From Gallionella sp. (GTDB taxonomy: Bacteria; Pseudomonadota; Gammaproteobacteria; Burkholderiales; Gallionellaceae), in assembly GCA_003153155.1 (NCBI GenBank), contig PLWV01000013.1, positions 62,001 to 126,000 of the forward strand: a DNA stretch of 64,000 nt. The letters run 5' to 3'. The notes under the pieces were generated by a model, which saw only the letters and a list, made by a program, of their open reading frames with translations, had not been told where the DNA came from and searched no databases. The translations under genes and the position numbers were made by a program. Of the stretch, positions 56,093-64,000 are shown one piece after another. Position 1 is the stretch's first letter; every line of letters starts with the position of its first letter.

Positions 56093-58482
56093 TGACGTTG
56101 CCATCCTCGCCCCGGAAGAAATTTCACTTCAACTTCAAGTTGCCTGGCAGGGCGGTTCGCCTGGTCGCGCTGCTGCTTTTGCTGGGGCTGTCCGGCTATA
56201 TTTACTATCTTGACGTTACCATCCGCGAAGCTTTCGAAGGCCGCAAGTTCGCTTTGCCTGCGCGTGTCTATGGCCGAGCGCTGGAGGTGTATCCGGGGCT
56301 GAAGCTGACGCGTGAGCAATTCGTCGAGGAGTTCAAGTCTATCGGGTATCACGAGAACCCGCAGCCGGACGAGGCGGCGACCTACAAAAACACATTGAAT
56401 GGCATCGAGTTCACGACCCGTGACTTTGTGTTCGGGGATGGCCCGCAGCCTTTGCAGCATCTGCGCATCGAATTCGCCGACGGTAAGGTGTCGTTGCTGC
56501 AGGTGCGCGGTAGCAAGGATGTCGATCTGCCTTTGTTGCGCATGGAGCCTCCCCTTATCGGCGGCATCTATCCCGGCCATAACGAGGACCGGGAGTTGGT
56601 GAGGCTCAGCCAGGTTCCCAAGCCGCTGATCGACGCGCTGATTGCGACCGAAGACCGGAAATTCTATTCGCACTGGGGCATCGATCCGCGCGGTATCGCA
56701 CGCGCGCTATACAAGACCGTCACCGGTCAGCGTATCGAAGGCGGCAGCACGCTCACCCAGCAGCTCGTGAAGAATTTTTTCCTGACTTCCGAACGCACGC
56801 TGTCGCGCAAGGCGAACGAGGTGCTGATGGCGCTGCTGCTCGAGATGCATTACAGCAAGGATGAGATTCTCGAAACCTATCTCAATGAGATCTTTCTTGG
56901 GCAGGATGCCAGCCGCGCCATCCATGGCTTTGGCCTGGCCAGCTATTTCTATTTCGATCGTCCGCTCGACCGGCTGGAGCCGCAGGAGATCGCCACTCTG
57001 ATAGGCATGGTCAAAGGGCCGACGGTGTATGACCCGCGCAAACATCCGGAACTGGCACTCAAGCGGCGCGACGTGGTGTTGCAGGAAATGGTAAGCCAGA
57101 ATGTCATCACGCAGGCGCAATTCGTTGCGGCCCGCCAGAAACCGCTGGGTGTGGTTCAACGTGCACCCGCCGGCACTTCGCCGTATCCGGCTTTCTTGCA
57201 GTTTGTTCATCGCCAGTTGGAGCGCGACTATCGTGAAGAGGATCTGCGCAGCGAGGGTTTGCGCATCTTCACCACCCTTGATCCGTTCGTCCAGCACCAG
57301 GCTGAGGAGGCTTTGAAGTCACGCCTCTCGGCGATTGAGAAGGCGCGCAAGTTTGCCGCCAATACGCTGGAGGGGGCTGTGGTGGTCAGCAGCACGCAGA
57401 CCGGCGAGATACAGGCGATGGTGGGTGGGCGCGATGCGCGTTACGCCGGATACAACCGCGCCCTCGATACACAGCGCTCGATCGGTTCGCTGGTGAAGCC
57501 CATCGTCTATTTGACCGCGCTTGAAGATCCGCAACTCTATACGCTGATCACGCCACTGGATGACAATCCGCTGATGTGGCGCCAGCCGGGCACCACTGAC
57601 TGGAAGCCGCAGAACTACGATAACCAGTTTCACGGGCAGGTACAATTACGCACCGCGCTGGCCCATTCCTATAATGTCGCGACCGCGCGTCTCGGCATCG
57701 AGCTCGGTGTCGAGCATATCCTCGACAAGCTTCCGCTGTACGGCATCGAACGGCGGCCGCCGCCTTTCGCCTCGTCGCTGCTCGGCGCATTTGGACTTTC
57801 CCCGGTCGAAGTGGCGCAGCTCTACCAGACCTTTGCCGACGGGGGTTTCCGCACACCCTTGCGTGCCATCCGCGCGATCGTCACGGCAGACGGCAAGCTG
57901 CTGCAGCGTTACCCGCTTAACGTCGAACCCGTCGCCCCGCCTGCGCCGGTCTATCTGCTGACAGCAGCCTTGCAGGGCGTGGTGCGCGAAGGTACAGCGC
58001 AGTCGATGACGAATTGGCTGCCTGTCGAAATGAATGTGGCAGGCAAGACCGGCACCACCGACGATCTGCGCGACAGCTGGTTCGCCGGATACACCGGCGA
58101 CCGCGTGGCGGTGGTGTGGGTTGGCCGTGATGACAACAAGCCCTCCGGATTGACCGGTGCCTCGGGGGCCATGACCGTCTGGGGCGAGATGATGAAGAAC
58201 ATCCAGCATGAACCGCTGGAGCCTGCTATGCCGGAGGATATCGAGATGGTTAATGTCGATCCGGTCAGCGGGCTGCGTTATGATGAAAGATGTAAGGCAG
58301 GCGTGTTGCTGCCATTCATCAAGGGTTCTGCACCGGCAGAAACGTCGCCCTGTGGCGCTTCGTCTGCGGACGGACAGGCCAATGACAGTGCGGGCGCCAA
58401 GGCTGAAGCGAAGCCTGATGCGAAACCTGGGGGCAAGCAGGATTCAGGGAAGAGAAACTGGTTCCAGAGGTTATTCAATTGA
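56092..58482 (+). CDS. mrcB: Penicillin-binding protein 1B (bifunctional)
   Basis: A membrane-anchored peptidoglycan glycosyltransferase and transpeptidase. One N-terminal helix (LVALLLLLGLSGYIYYL), a UB2H-like region (about 95-150), the glycosyltransferase domain (ATEDRKFYSHWGIDPRGIAR, GGSTLTQQLVKNFFLTSERT) and the transpeptidase domain with SLVKP (Ser-x-x-Lys, near residue 466), SYN in LAHSYNVATARLG, and KTGTTDD. The tail is Ala/Lys/Asp-rich. 796 residues is normal. It overlaps the following lipoprotein gene by four bases; the E. coli enzyme works with lipoprotein LpoB. Confidence 0.95.
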   Translation: MTLPSSPRKKFHFNFKLPGRAVRLVALLLLLGLSGYIYYLDVTIREAFEGRKFALPARVYGRALEVYPGLKLTREQFVEEFKSIGYHENPQPDEAATYKNTLNGIEFTTRDFVFGDGPQPLQHLRIEFADGKVSLLQVRGSKDVDLPLLRMEPPLIGGIYPGHNEDRELVRLSQVPKPLIDALIATEDRKFYSHWGIDPRGIARALYKTVTGQRIEGGSTLTQQLVKNFFLTSERTLSRKANEVLMALLLEMHYSKDEILETYLNEIFLGQDASRAIHGFGLASYFYFDRPLDRLEPQEIATLIGMVKGPTVYDPRKHPELALKRRDVVLQEMVSQNVITQAQFVAARQKPLGVVQRAPAGTSPYPAFLQFVHRQLERDYREEDLRSEGLRIFTTLDPFVQHQAEEALKSRLSAIEKARKFAANTLEGAVVVSSTQTGEIQAMVGGRDARYAGYNRALDTQRSIGSLVKPIVYLTALEDPQLYTLITPLDDNPLMWRQPGTTDWKPQNYDNQFHGQVQLRTALAHSYNVATARLGIELGVEHILDKLPLYGIERRPPPFASSLLGAFGLSPVEVAQLYQTFADGGFRTPLRAIRAIVTADGKLLQRYPLNVEPVAPPAPVYLLTAALQGVVREGTAQSMTNWLPVEMNVAGKTGTTDDLRDSWFAGYTGDRVAVVWVGRDDNKPSGLTGASGAMTVWGEMMKNIQHEPLEPAMPEDIEMVNVDPVSGLRYDERCKAGVLLPFIKGSAPAETSPCGASSADGQANDSAGAKAEAKPDAKPGGKQDSGKRNWFQRLFN

Positions 58483-59051
58483 GAAATAGATTCGGTTGGT
58501 TTTTTGTCTCGGCATGGCTGCTGTTGCTTGCCGGATGTGCAGGCGTGGCAACACAGCCATCAACAACACCCACTCCGTCCGAGACACATCCATCAACAAC
58601 ACCCGCTCCGTCCAAGACACAACCTCAGCAACCTGGTGAGGGCGCCATCAATGAACCGGTGCCGAAATCCGCCATGTCGGGCAACCGCGCAGTCATCGCG
58701 TTACTGGACCGGGCGCAGGCCGACAATGAGTCCGGGCAGCGTGAAGCGGCAGGGGCATCGCTGGAGCGCGCGCTGCGCATCGAACCGCGCAATCCCTGGT
58801 TGTGGCTTGAGCTTGCGCAAGTGCGCCTCGCCCAAGGCCAGTATGCGCAGGCAATCACGCTGGCCCGCAAATCGAACAGTTTCGCCGGACGTCAACATCG
58901 TGTGCAAGCCGAAAACTGGCAGGTGATCGGCCAGGCACGCGTTGCACAGGGCGACTCGGCAGGCGCCGGGCAAGCGTTCAAACTTTCCGCAGAGCTTGCT
59001 CAACAGGCTAAGGCAAAGGGGTATCACGATTCCGGATTCAACTTCCAATGA
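58479..59051 (+). CDS. TPR lipoprotein downstream of PBP1B
   Basis: A 190-residue lipoprotein: signal with lipobox LLAGC at about residues 17-21, a Pro/Thr-rich linker made of a 33-base direct repeat (PSTTPTPSETH / PSTTPAPSKTQ), and TPR-like helices (NRAVIALLDRAQADNESGQR; AQVRLAQGQYAQAITLARKS). Start TTG 58479 overlaps the mrcB stop. Location and linker recall Lpo-type activators of PBPs, but sequence does not prove this. Confidence 0.82.
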   Translation: MRNRFGWFFVSAWLLLLAGCAGVATQPSTTPTPSETHPSTTPAPSKTQPQQPGEGAINEPVPKSAMSGNRAVIALLDRAQADNESGQREAAGASLERALRIEPRNPWLWLELAQVRLAQGQYAQAITLARKSNSFAGRQHRVQAENWQVIGQARVAQGDSAGAGQAFKLSAELAQQAKAKGYHDSGFNFQ

Positions 59052-59058
59052 TCACCAT

Positions 59059-59217
59059 ATGGAAATGAAGAAAATCAATTCGGGCAAGCTGCGCGCCATC
59101 GGCTACGATGCGCGCGCCCGGATGCTGCAGGTCCAGCTCGACGACGGCAGCACGCTGCAGTACGGCGGCGTTGGCGAGGATACCTGGCGCCGGCTCAGCA
59201 GCTCGGGGGCGGCATGA
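59059..59217 (+). pseudogene. KTSC gene fragment 2 (C-terminally truncated)
   Basis: 52 codons, MEMKKINSGKLRAIGYDARA and so on to LSSSGAA, about 90% identical to the start of the intact KTSC protein (60162). The frame stops exactly where the other continues SSSGATWSYYRDN. It begins eight bases after the lipoprotein stop. The truncated product lacks the WxxYxxS-like C-terminal segment of the domain. Confidence 0.75.
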
Positions 59218-59257
59218 ATCAATGGGTCAGACTCAAAACAATTCAAGGAGATCAAGC

Positions 59258-60106
59258 ATGTTAACGAAAATGTTGCGCCCCGCTATCTTGATATTGCTTG
59301 CCCTCGCGCCGCTCGGCGTCGGCCATGCGGCGGATATGGCGATCGATTGCAGGCTCAAGGGTGGGACGGTGGTTCAACTCCCTGCCGAGGCTTGCAAGAT
59401 GGAAGGGGGCGCACCTGTAAACGCAGCGGCTTCTCCGGCTTCAGGAGTGGTGCTCAAGCCCGTTGATGGAAATACATCCGGGAATCAGCCGCCCCCCAGT
59501 GATGCTACAAGCCATTCAAAGCTCCAAGAAACCCAGAAATGGATCATTGATTTATTGGCTAAGCCTGTGGAAACAAAGACCCCATTGAATAGAAACCCTG
59601 AAGGCATAGAAAGGACTGCAAAATTTGACGGATGCCAGTTAGTTGTTGACGAGAATTTACACATCCAATACGGCAATCTCTTTTCTGCATCGAAGGATTT
59701 CAAGATTAACGCTGTTATTGATTTCCGGAATATCAATCGGGAAGAATTCGGTGTATTGGGAAAAATAACTTCCAAAGGGGGCGACCTTAGTGGGGTAGCC
59801 GTCTATTTTGAGGAACCCAAGAGGAAGGGTGGCAATAATATTTCCATATCGGTGCTTAATCTAAGAGAGGGTAACTACACAAAATATACATCACATGGGC
59901 CGGGGGCATACTGGGATGCACCTCGCGACGATTTGTGGATGGCAGATGAGTATGGATATGCGAAAGATAATGGATGGGACAATGTGGCCACGGATAAGAT
60001 CAGGATACTTCTCATTGTTAACTCATCAGACGATGCAGCAAGACTGAAAAATGCATTGGAAGAAGTAAATACGATGTGCAAGACGCAACAAGTCGAAACT
60101 AAATAA
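59258..60106 (+). CDS. Exported protein of mixed composition (chimera?)
   Basis: A 282-residue frame; AAGGAG lies seven bases before ATG 59258. The first ~75 residues (signal MLTKMLRPAILILLALAPLG, then AIDCRLKGGTVVQLPAEACK) are GC-rich and look native. From about residue 85 (SHSKLQETQKWIIDLLAKPV) codon use becomes AT-rich and the sequence looks foreign; WDAPRDDLWMADEYGYAKDN and two Cys are visible, without a known domain. It is bracketed by KTSC copies. Function unknown. Confidence 0.65.
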   Translation: MLTKMLRPAILILLALAPLGVGHAADMAIDCRLKGGTVVQLPAEACKMEGGAPVNAAASPASGVVLKPVDGNTSGNQPPPSDATSHSKLQETQKWIIDLLAKPVETKTPLNRNPEGIERTAKFDGCQLVVDENLHIQYGNLFSASKDFKINAVIDFRNINREEFGVLGKITSKGGDLSGVAVYFEEPKRKGGNNISISVLNLREGNYTKYTSHGPGAYWDAPRDDLWMADEYGYAKDNGWDNVATDKIRILLIVNSSDDAARLKNALEEVNTMCKTQQVETK

Positions 60107-60161
60107 TCAAAGGGGCCAATAATCAAACGTGCCAGGCTCGAAATTGTTTCAGGATGCCACC

Positions 60162-60425
60162 ATGGAAATGAGGAAGATCAGTTCGGGCAGGTTGCGCGCC
60201 ATCGGCTACGATGCGCGCGCCCGGATGCTGCAGGTTCAGCTCGACGACGGCAGCACGCTGCAGTACGGCGGCGTTGGCGAGGAAACCTGGCGCAGTCTCA
60301 GCAGCTCGGGAGCGACATGGAGCTACTATCGCGACAACATCGAGGAGGAGTTCGCAGCGAAGCGCGTCTCCGGAAGCGCCCCTGCAGACAAGAACCCGCT
60401 CGACGAGTTATTCCGGAAAACCTGA
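60162..60425 (+). CDS. KTSC domain protein
   Basis: An 87-residue protein with the whole KTSC domain: MRKISSGRLRAIGYDARARM, LQVQLDDGSTLQYGGV, then WSYYRDNIEEEF and a short tail ending LDELFRKT. KTSC domains are small, often fused to or near nucleic-acid enzymes, and of uncertain role. ATG 60162 has AGGA eight bases upstream. Two broken copies lie at 56009 and 59059. The stop overlaps the start of a hairpin-repeat cluster. Confidence 0.85.
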   Translation: MEMRKISSGRLRAIGYDARARMLQVQLDDGSTLQYGGVGEETWRSLSSSGATWSYYRDNIEEEFAAKRVSGSAPADKNPLDELFRKT

Positions 60426-60636
60426 TAACCAGCGACTTGGCTGTCGACTTTTGACAGCTTATAACCAACCACTTGGCAACCGCCTTTCGGGTGCCCGGCC
60501 AAAAGTTCTTCGGCTGGTTGCTTAGTGGGATGGCTAGTTGTTTTATCAGTCGAGTGGCTATAACCAGCCGCTTGCCCCGCACTTTGGTGCTTAGCGGAAT
60601 GGCTAGTAGCCTCATCAGTAGTTCTATCAGCACGGC
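60425..60636 (+). repeat. Cluster of hairpin repeat units (copy F)
   Basis: Three units: CGACTTGGCTGTC/GACAGCTT, CCACTTGGCAACC/GGTTGCTTAGTGG (interrupted by the 27-nt element) and CCGCTTGCCCCGC/GGTGCTTAGCGG, with ATAACCA and ATGGCTAGT(A/T)G flanks and TCATCAG, TCTATCAG tails. It starts in the KTSC stop codon. Confidence 0.8.
60488..60514 (-). repeat. 27-nt element nested in a hairpin-repeat loop (copy F)
   Basis: It lies in the loop of the second unit, at the same place as in cluster C (after CTTT). The plus strand reads CGGGTGCCCGGCC then AAAAGTTCTTCGGC. Confidence 0.75.
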
Positions 60637-60820
60637 CATGCAGGTATCGCGAAAGCTAATGAGAAAGCTAATGGGGTCAGCATCACATTTGTTTTGAGCC
60701 GCTGGCGGCTTGATGATGGTTCGGCAAAATAAATCGTGGTCTGTCCCCGATTGTCTGGGCAGCGAGCCGGGCTTGTTTCCTCTAAAATCATCTTATGCAA
60801 CACACTAAAGATATTTCGTC
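60637..60820. other. Spacer before the hydrolase gene
   Basis: It contains GCTAATGGGGTCAGCATCACA (also in part at 61820 and 63884) and a GTGGTCTGTCCCCGATTGTC phrase, both known to me as dispersed repeat debris. No gene or clear promoter. Confidence 0.45.
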
Positions 60821-61774
60821 ATGATTCCGATCCGATTGACTAACAGTCTTCTTGTCCTGTTCATGCTCGTCGCATGTCAGGCATCTGCCGGTCCGCTGCG
60901 CGACAAGCTTGCCGAGCAATTGGCTGCGCATCAGGAAGAGGGAGTTGCTGAAAATGGCGATGCCGAGGCTGGAGCAGCATCGCTACCCGCCGGAGTGAAA
61001 CTGTTACGTGATGTTGCTTATGGCAGCGAAGCGCTGCAATCCGTGGATGTGTATATCCCGCCGCAAGCCAGGAATGCGCCGATGATTGTGATGGTTCACG
61101 GTGGCGCGTGGTTTTTGGGCGACAAGAAGTCGAGCACGGTCGTCGAAAACAAAGTCGCCAGGTGGGTGCCCAAGGGTTTTATTTTCGTCTCTGTGAATTA
61201 CCGGATGCTGCCCGCACTGGATGCGTTGGGGCAATCCAAAGATGTTGCCCGGGCGCTTGCTTTCGTGCAGGCACAGGCGGCCGCTTGGGGTGGCGATGCT
61301 TCCAGATTGATTTTGATGGGGCATTCTGCGGGCGCGCATCTAGTCTCGCTGCTGGCGGCAAATCCCGCGCAAGCTTATGAGCTCGGCGTTAAACTCTGGT
61401 TGGGTACTGTGTCGCTGGACAGTGCAGCGCTGGATGTGGTGAAGGTGATGGGGTCAAGTCACCCGCGATTTTATGACCGGGCTTTTGGGCGCGATCAAGC
61501 CAACTGGAAGCTGGCATCCCCCGCGCATGTGCTGACCAACAAGGCGACGCCACTACTTGCGGTGTGTTCTATCCAACGCAAAGATCATCCCTGTATTCAA
61601 GCTGGAGAGTATGTAAAAAAAGCCAGTGAGCTTGGCGTGAAAGCGGAGATGCTGGAGCAAAATTTATCCCATAAAGACATCAACAAAAATCTTGGACTGA
61701 GTGGCGCTTATACGGATGCCGTTGAAAAATTCATGGGGTCTCTTGATCCATCGATCAAGGCAGTCTTCAGGTGA
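60821..61774 (+). CDS. Exported alpha/beta hydrolase (esterase/lipase-like)
   Basis: A 317-residue alpha/beta hydrolase with a signal sequence (LLVLFMLVACQASA; AC could be a lipobox, though not ideal). The oxyanion-hole HGGAW and nucleophile elbow GHSAGAH are present, as in BD-FAE/acetylesterase relatives, and FVSVNYRMLP follows. The catalytic His is probably in LSHKDINK. Substrate unknown. Confidence 0.88.
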   Translation: MIPIRLTNSLLVLFMLVACQASAGPLRDKLAEQLAAHQEEGVAENGDAEAGAASLPAGVKLLRDVAYGSEALQSVDVYIPPQARNAPMIVMVHGGAWFLGDKKSSTVVENKVARWVPKGFIFVSVNYRMLPALDALGQSKDVARALAFVQAQAAAWGGDASRLILMGHSAGAHLVSLLAANPAQAYELGVKLWLGTVSLDSAALDVVKVMGSSHPRFYDRAFGRDQANWKLASPAHVLTNKATPLLAVCSIQRKDHPCIQAGEYVKKASELGVKAEMLEQNLSHKDINKNLGLSGAYTDAVEKFMGSLDPSIKAVFR

Positions 61775-61957
61775 GCGAATCAATAGCGAATCAATAGCGA
61801 ATCAATAGCGAATCAATAGAGCTAATGGGGTCAGCATCAATTCGAAAACTCAGCGCACCGTTTTCATTGCCTGCACAGCATGCTGCTGGCCCTCGCCATC
61901 CTTGCGACGATCAGATGTCGATCAAGACTTGTTGTTCAGGCTGGTGGCTTCTTTTTT
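61774..61957. repeat. 11-bp tandem repeat, shared repeat phrase and tpx-like debris
   Basis: Four tandem AGCGAATCAAT units (61774-61817) are followed by GAGCTAATGGGGTCAGCATC and AATTCGAAAACTCAGC, nearly identical over 38 bases to 63882-63919. Next, 61882-61957 weakly matches the antisense of tpx near 63440-63520 (TTGTTCAGGCTGGTGGCTTC against TTGTTCAGGCTGGCGGCTTC). No gene is seen up to 61996. Confidence 0.6.
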
Positions 61958-61996
61958 GGGTAGAGTCTGGGCCATCGCTTCATAGGCAGGTTGGCT

Positions 61997-63091
61997 TTAT
62001 CCAGCCTTGTCATTTTCTTGTTCAGCCGTATTCTGACTGCTCCAGATTTCCAGAAGTAATCTGGTGACTGTGAATATCACGGGACCCAGGATCAGGCCGG
62101 ACGGACCGAAAACAATCAGCCCGCCAACGAGAGAAATAAACGCGAGGACAGTGTGCATTTTCAACCGGCTTCCAACCAACATCGGATACAGCAAGTTGTC
62201 GATTCCGCCGACCACGATCGCGCCCCAAAGGGTGAGCAACAGGGCTTTCCCTCCGCTGCCTTCCAAAACCAGAAAGATGGCCGCAGGAATCCAAATGATA
62301 AAGGCACCCAGCACCGGCACCACGGCAAGCAGCGCCATTACCACTCCCCAGAGCAATGGTGCCGGCAAGCCCAGCCACCAAAACATCAGCCCGCCCAGGG
62401 TACCCTGCACGGCGGCGACGGCAAACGTACCGTAGATGGTCGCATGAACGGTATCATTTACACCGTCAAACACACGGGTCATGTCCGCCCCCGAGAGTGG
62501 CGATAGGGACCGAAGCCACTTGAGCGCCGCGCCCCGGTCGCGCAGAAAATAGAAAAATATGTAAAAGGTCAGAACAACGCCAATCAACTGCAGCACGGAT
62601 CCCTGGACGAAAGAAGCGGCGGTGCCAGTCAGCCATGAGGTAGCGTTATTGACCATTTCCGGCAGATCGAACTGCCGCTCGATCCAATGGCCGACAGGCG
62701 CAATGAGCGGGTGGGCATCAAGGGAACGGCGCCATTCTCCAGACTCGACCATAATCTTGATGGTTTCCGCGCCACTGGCGGCTTCGCCAATTATCCGCTC
62801 CGCCACGAACATCGCCGGCACAACCACGATCAGAGCGGCCGCCAGAACGCAGATCGTGGCGGCCAGGTTGGGGTATTTTACTTTCGGCTCAAGCCACCGA
62901 TGGAGTGGAGCGAACAAGACTGCTAGCGCCAAGGCTCCAGCGAACGCCGGAATGAATGGTACGGCCAGCAGGTAACAAAAATAAATTCCGGCGACGGTCA
63001 CCGCCATCAGCAAGAGCGTATGAACGTGGCTGCGCGAACCCCAGTCATTCCGGGGTGGAGCAGCATTATTTTTGGTTTCAAGTTCGTTCAT
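61997..63091 (-). CDS. AI-2E family transporter (PerM-like)
   Basis: A 364-residue membrane protein with about eight hydrophobic segments: two pairs at the N-terminus (VTVAGIYFCYLLAVPFIPAF; ATICVLAAALIVVVPAMFV), a cytoplasmic or periplasmic helical region (about 110-160), and four at the C-terminus with family motifs LWGVVMALLAVVPVLGAFI and GSRLKMHTVLAFISLVGGL. Members export AI-2 or act as Na+/H+ antiporters; the substrate here is unknown. Confidence 0.9.
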   Translation of the reverse strand: MNELETKNNAAPPRNDWGSRSHVHTLLLMAVTVAGIYFCYLLAVPFIPAFAGALALAVLFAPLHRWLEPKVKYPNLAATICVLAAALIVVVPAMFVAERIIGEAASGAETIKIMVESGEWRRSLDAHPLIAPVGHWIERQFDLPEMVNNATSWLTGTAASFVQGSVLQLIGVVLTFYIFFYFLRDRGAALKWLRSLSPLSGADMTRVFDGVNDTVHATIYGTFAVAAVQGTLGGLMFWWLGLPAPLLWGVVMALLAVVPVLGAFIIWIPAAIFLVLEGSGGKALLLTLWGAIVVGGIDNLLYPMLVGSRLKMHTVLAFISLVGGLIVFGPSGLILGPVIFTVTRLLLEIWSSQNTAEQENDKAG

Positions 63092-63219
63092 CGACGGTTT
63101 AATTTAGACTCAGATAATGGCCAATGTTTATGATAGATCAAAAGTGATAGATTAAAAGGGCCGCGCTCGGATTGTTCGAGATGCCCGCGTAGCAATCGCC
63201 CCACCCATCCTGCGAACAA

Positions 63220-63753
63220 TCAAATGGCTTCCAATGCCGCCAGCGCCGCGTAGTAATTCGGTTCGTTTTCGATCGCGCTGACCAGTTCGGTGTGGCGCAC
63301 CACATTGTTGCTGTCCAGCACGATCACGGCGCGTGCGGTGAGTCCGGCCAGTACGCTGTCAGCTATCTTGACGCCGTAGTCGCGCATGAACTCGCGACCG
63401 CGCATGGTGGAAAGATTGATCACGTTGTCCAGTCCTTCGCTGCTGCAGAAGCGCGCCATCGCGAAGGGCAGGTCGGCGGAGATGTTGATCACGACGGCGT
63501 TGTTCAGGCTGGCGGCTTCTTTGTTGAAGCGGCGCGCAGAAGCCTGGCAGGTCGGCGTATCCAGGCTGGGCACGATGTTCAGCACCTTGCGCTTGCCGGC
63601 GAAGCTGTCCAGCGTGATGTTCTGCAAGTCTTTGTTCACCAGCGAGAAGGGGGGCGCGACTTTGCCCACCTGCGGAAATTCGCCATACAGTTTTACGGGT
63701 GAGCCACCCAGAGTTGTGGTTGGAGTCGGGGTCAGGGTGGTATTTTTGGTCAT
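63220..63753 (-). CDS. tpx: Thiol peroxidase (atypical 2-Cys peroxiredoxin)
   Basis: Tpx reduces peroxides with thioredoxin. The peroxidatic Cys lies in [15 protein letters not shown] and the resolving Cys in [11 protein letters not shown], the standard Tpx pair. I place the start at 63753 ([17 protein letters not shown]) with AAGGAG seven bases upstream, giving 177 residues, slightly longer than E. coli Tpx because of the Thr/Pro-rich N-terminus. Cytoplasmic or periplasmic; no signal seen. Confidence 0.95.
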   Translation of the reverse strand: MTKNTTLTPTPTTTLGGSPVKLYGEFPQVGKVAPPFSLVNKDLQNITLDSFAGKRKVLNIVPSLDTPTCQASARRFNKEAASLNNAVVINISADLPFAMARFCSSEGLDNVINLSTMRGREFMRDYGVKIADSVLAGLTARAVIVLDSNNVVRHTELVSAIENEPNYYAALAALEAI

Positions 63754-63817
63754 GCTGCTCTCCTTTGGTTGAGTACGTGACATGAGACCTTAGAGTTGGG
63801 CTCGAGTTATTTCGCGG

Positions 63818-63952
63818 CTAATGATAATCCTTTTCGCGCTGGTGCCGTACCGCAAGGATGGTCACGGTCTTCGCATCTACTGAGCTAATGAAGTCAGCAT
63901 CAATTCGAAAACCCAGCACAACCTGTTCAGACCATCGGAATTGATTTGAGTA
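63818..63952 (-). pseudogene. RelE/ParE-type toxin C-terminal remnant
   Basis: On the minus strand 44 codons read RWSEQVVLGFRIDADFISSV then DAKTVTILAVRHQREKDYH and stop; VTILAVRHQRE is a typical ParE/RelE ending. A stop codon lies directly upstream in frame, so only the tail is left. RIDADFISS is encoded by the repeat phrase shared with 61818-61856, apparently inserted in the toxin frame. The remaining 63953-64000 shows no supported gene. Confidence 0.45.
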
Positions 63953-64000
63953 TTATTCCCTTGGCAAATATGCAATGGGCGAATTTAGAAAAGAAGTATT

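Noticed and set aside
63975..64000. Start of a plus-strand gene (MGEFRKEV or, in another frame, MQWANLEKKY)
   Set aside because: Only eight to ten codons before the window ends, two competing frames, and no clear ribosome site.

Overview
The window is a chromosomal segment of about 55% GC from a betaproteobacterium. Gene content and protein sequences suggest Nitrosomonadales, perhaps a Gallionella/Sideroxydans-like organism; this is inferred from protein resemblance and not proven. Clues are the SAH riboswitch before ahcY, a PEP-CTERM protein, two LpxL-type acyltransferases, aerobic HemF, YfaZ and MidA-type proteins. Most genes are housekeeping.

Layout. 1-7.7 kb: purH (3' part), purD, tsaC, hemF, slt, cca. 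7.7-11.7 kb: an AT-rich accessory stretch of small or unrecognised genes and a PEP-CTERM protein, bounded on the right by a 28-nt tRNA-Asn 3' end, so probably an island. 11.7-21.6 kb: midA-like, pteridine reductase, ttcA, yfaZ, yhcH, then on the minus strand the methyl cycle (metK, SAH riboswitch, ahcY, holin-like protein, metF, trhP). 21.7-28.4 kb: two lipid A acyltransferases, ubiD, a set of outer-membrane beta-barrels, and a second, 5'-truncated ubiD copy that has replaced most of another barrel gene. 28.8-39 kb: dacB, bioA, an epimerase, a nitronate monooxygenase-like protein, groESL under a sigma-32-like promoter and CIRCE, a broken and an intact tRNA-Phe, prfC. 39-41.9 kb: a periplasmic methionine sulfoxide repair set (msrA, dipZ, msrB). 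41.9-45.6 kb: a gene graveyard (prfC tail, potA/potD, a response regulator, pmtA) around one intact diguanylate cyclase. 45.6-54.4 kb: cfa plus a flavoprotein, hpf, a PEBP protein, uspA, an alcohol dehydrogenase, ettA. 54.5-64 kb: a repeat-rich putative homing-type nuclease, mrcB, three copies or fragments of a KTSC gene, a secreted chimera, a lipase-like hydrolase, a PerM transporter, tpx and a toxin remnant.

The most unusual feature is a crowd of short palindromic repeats, some inside genes. A 27-nt element, free of stops in all six frames, adds nine codons to purD and ahcY and also sits in the loops of a second, ~62-bp hairpin repeat. That hairpin repeat keeps its stem by paired base changes, and one copy interrupts a tRNA-Phe gene at an exactly readable site. 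Other repeat types are read in frame inside slt, dacB and bioA. A third class has a conserved core between 19-nt inverted arms whose sequence differs at each locus. No transposase gene was seen in the window.
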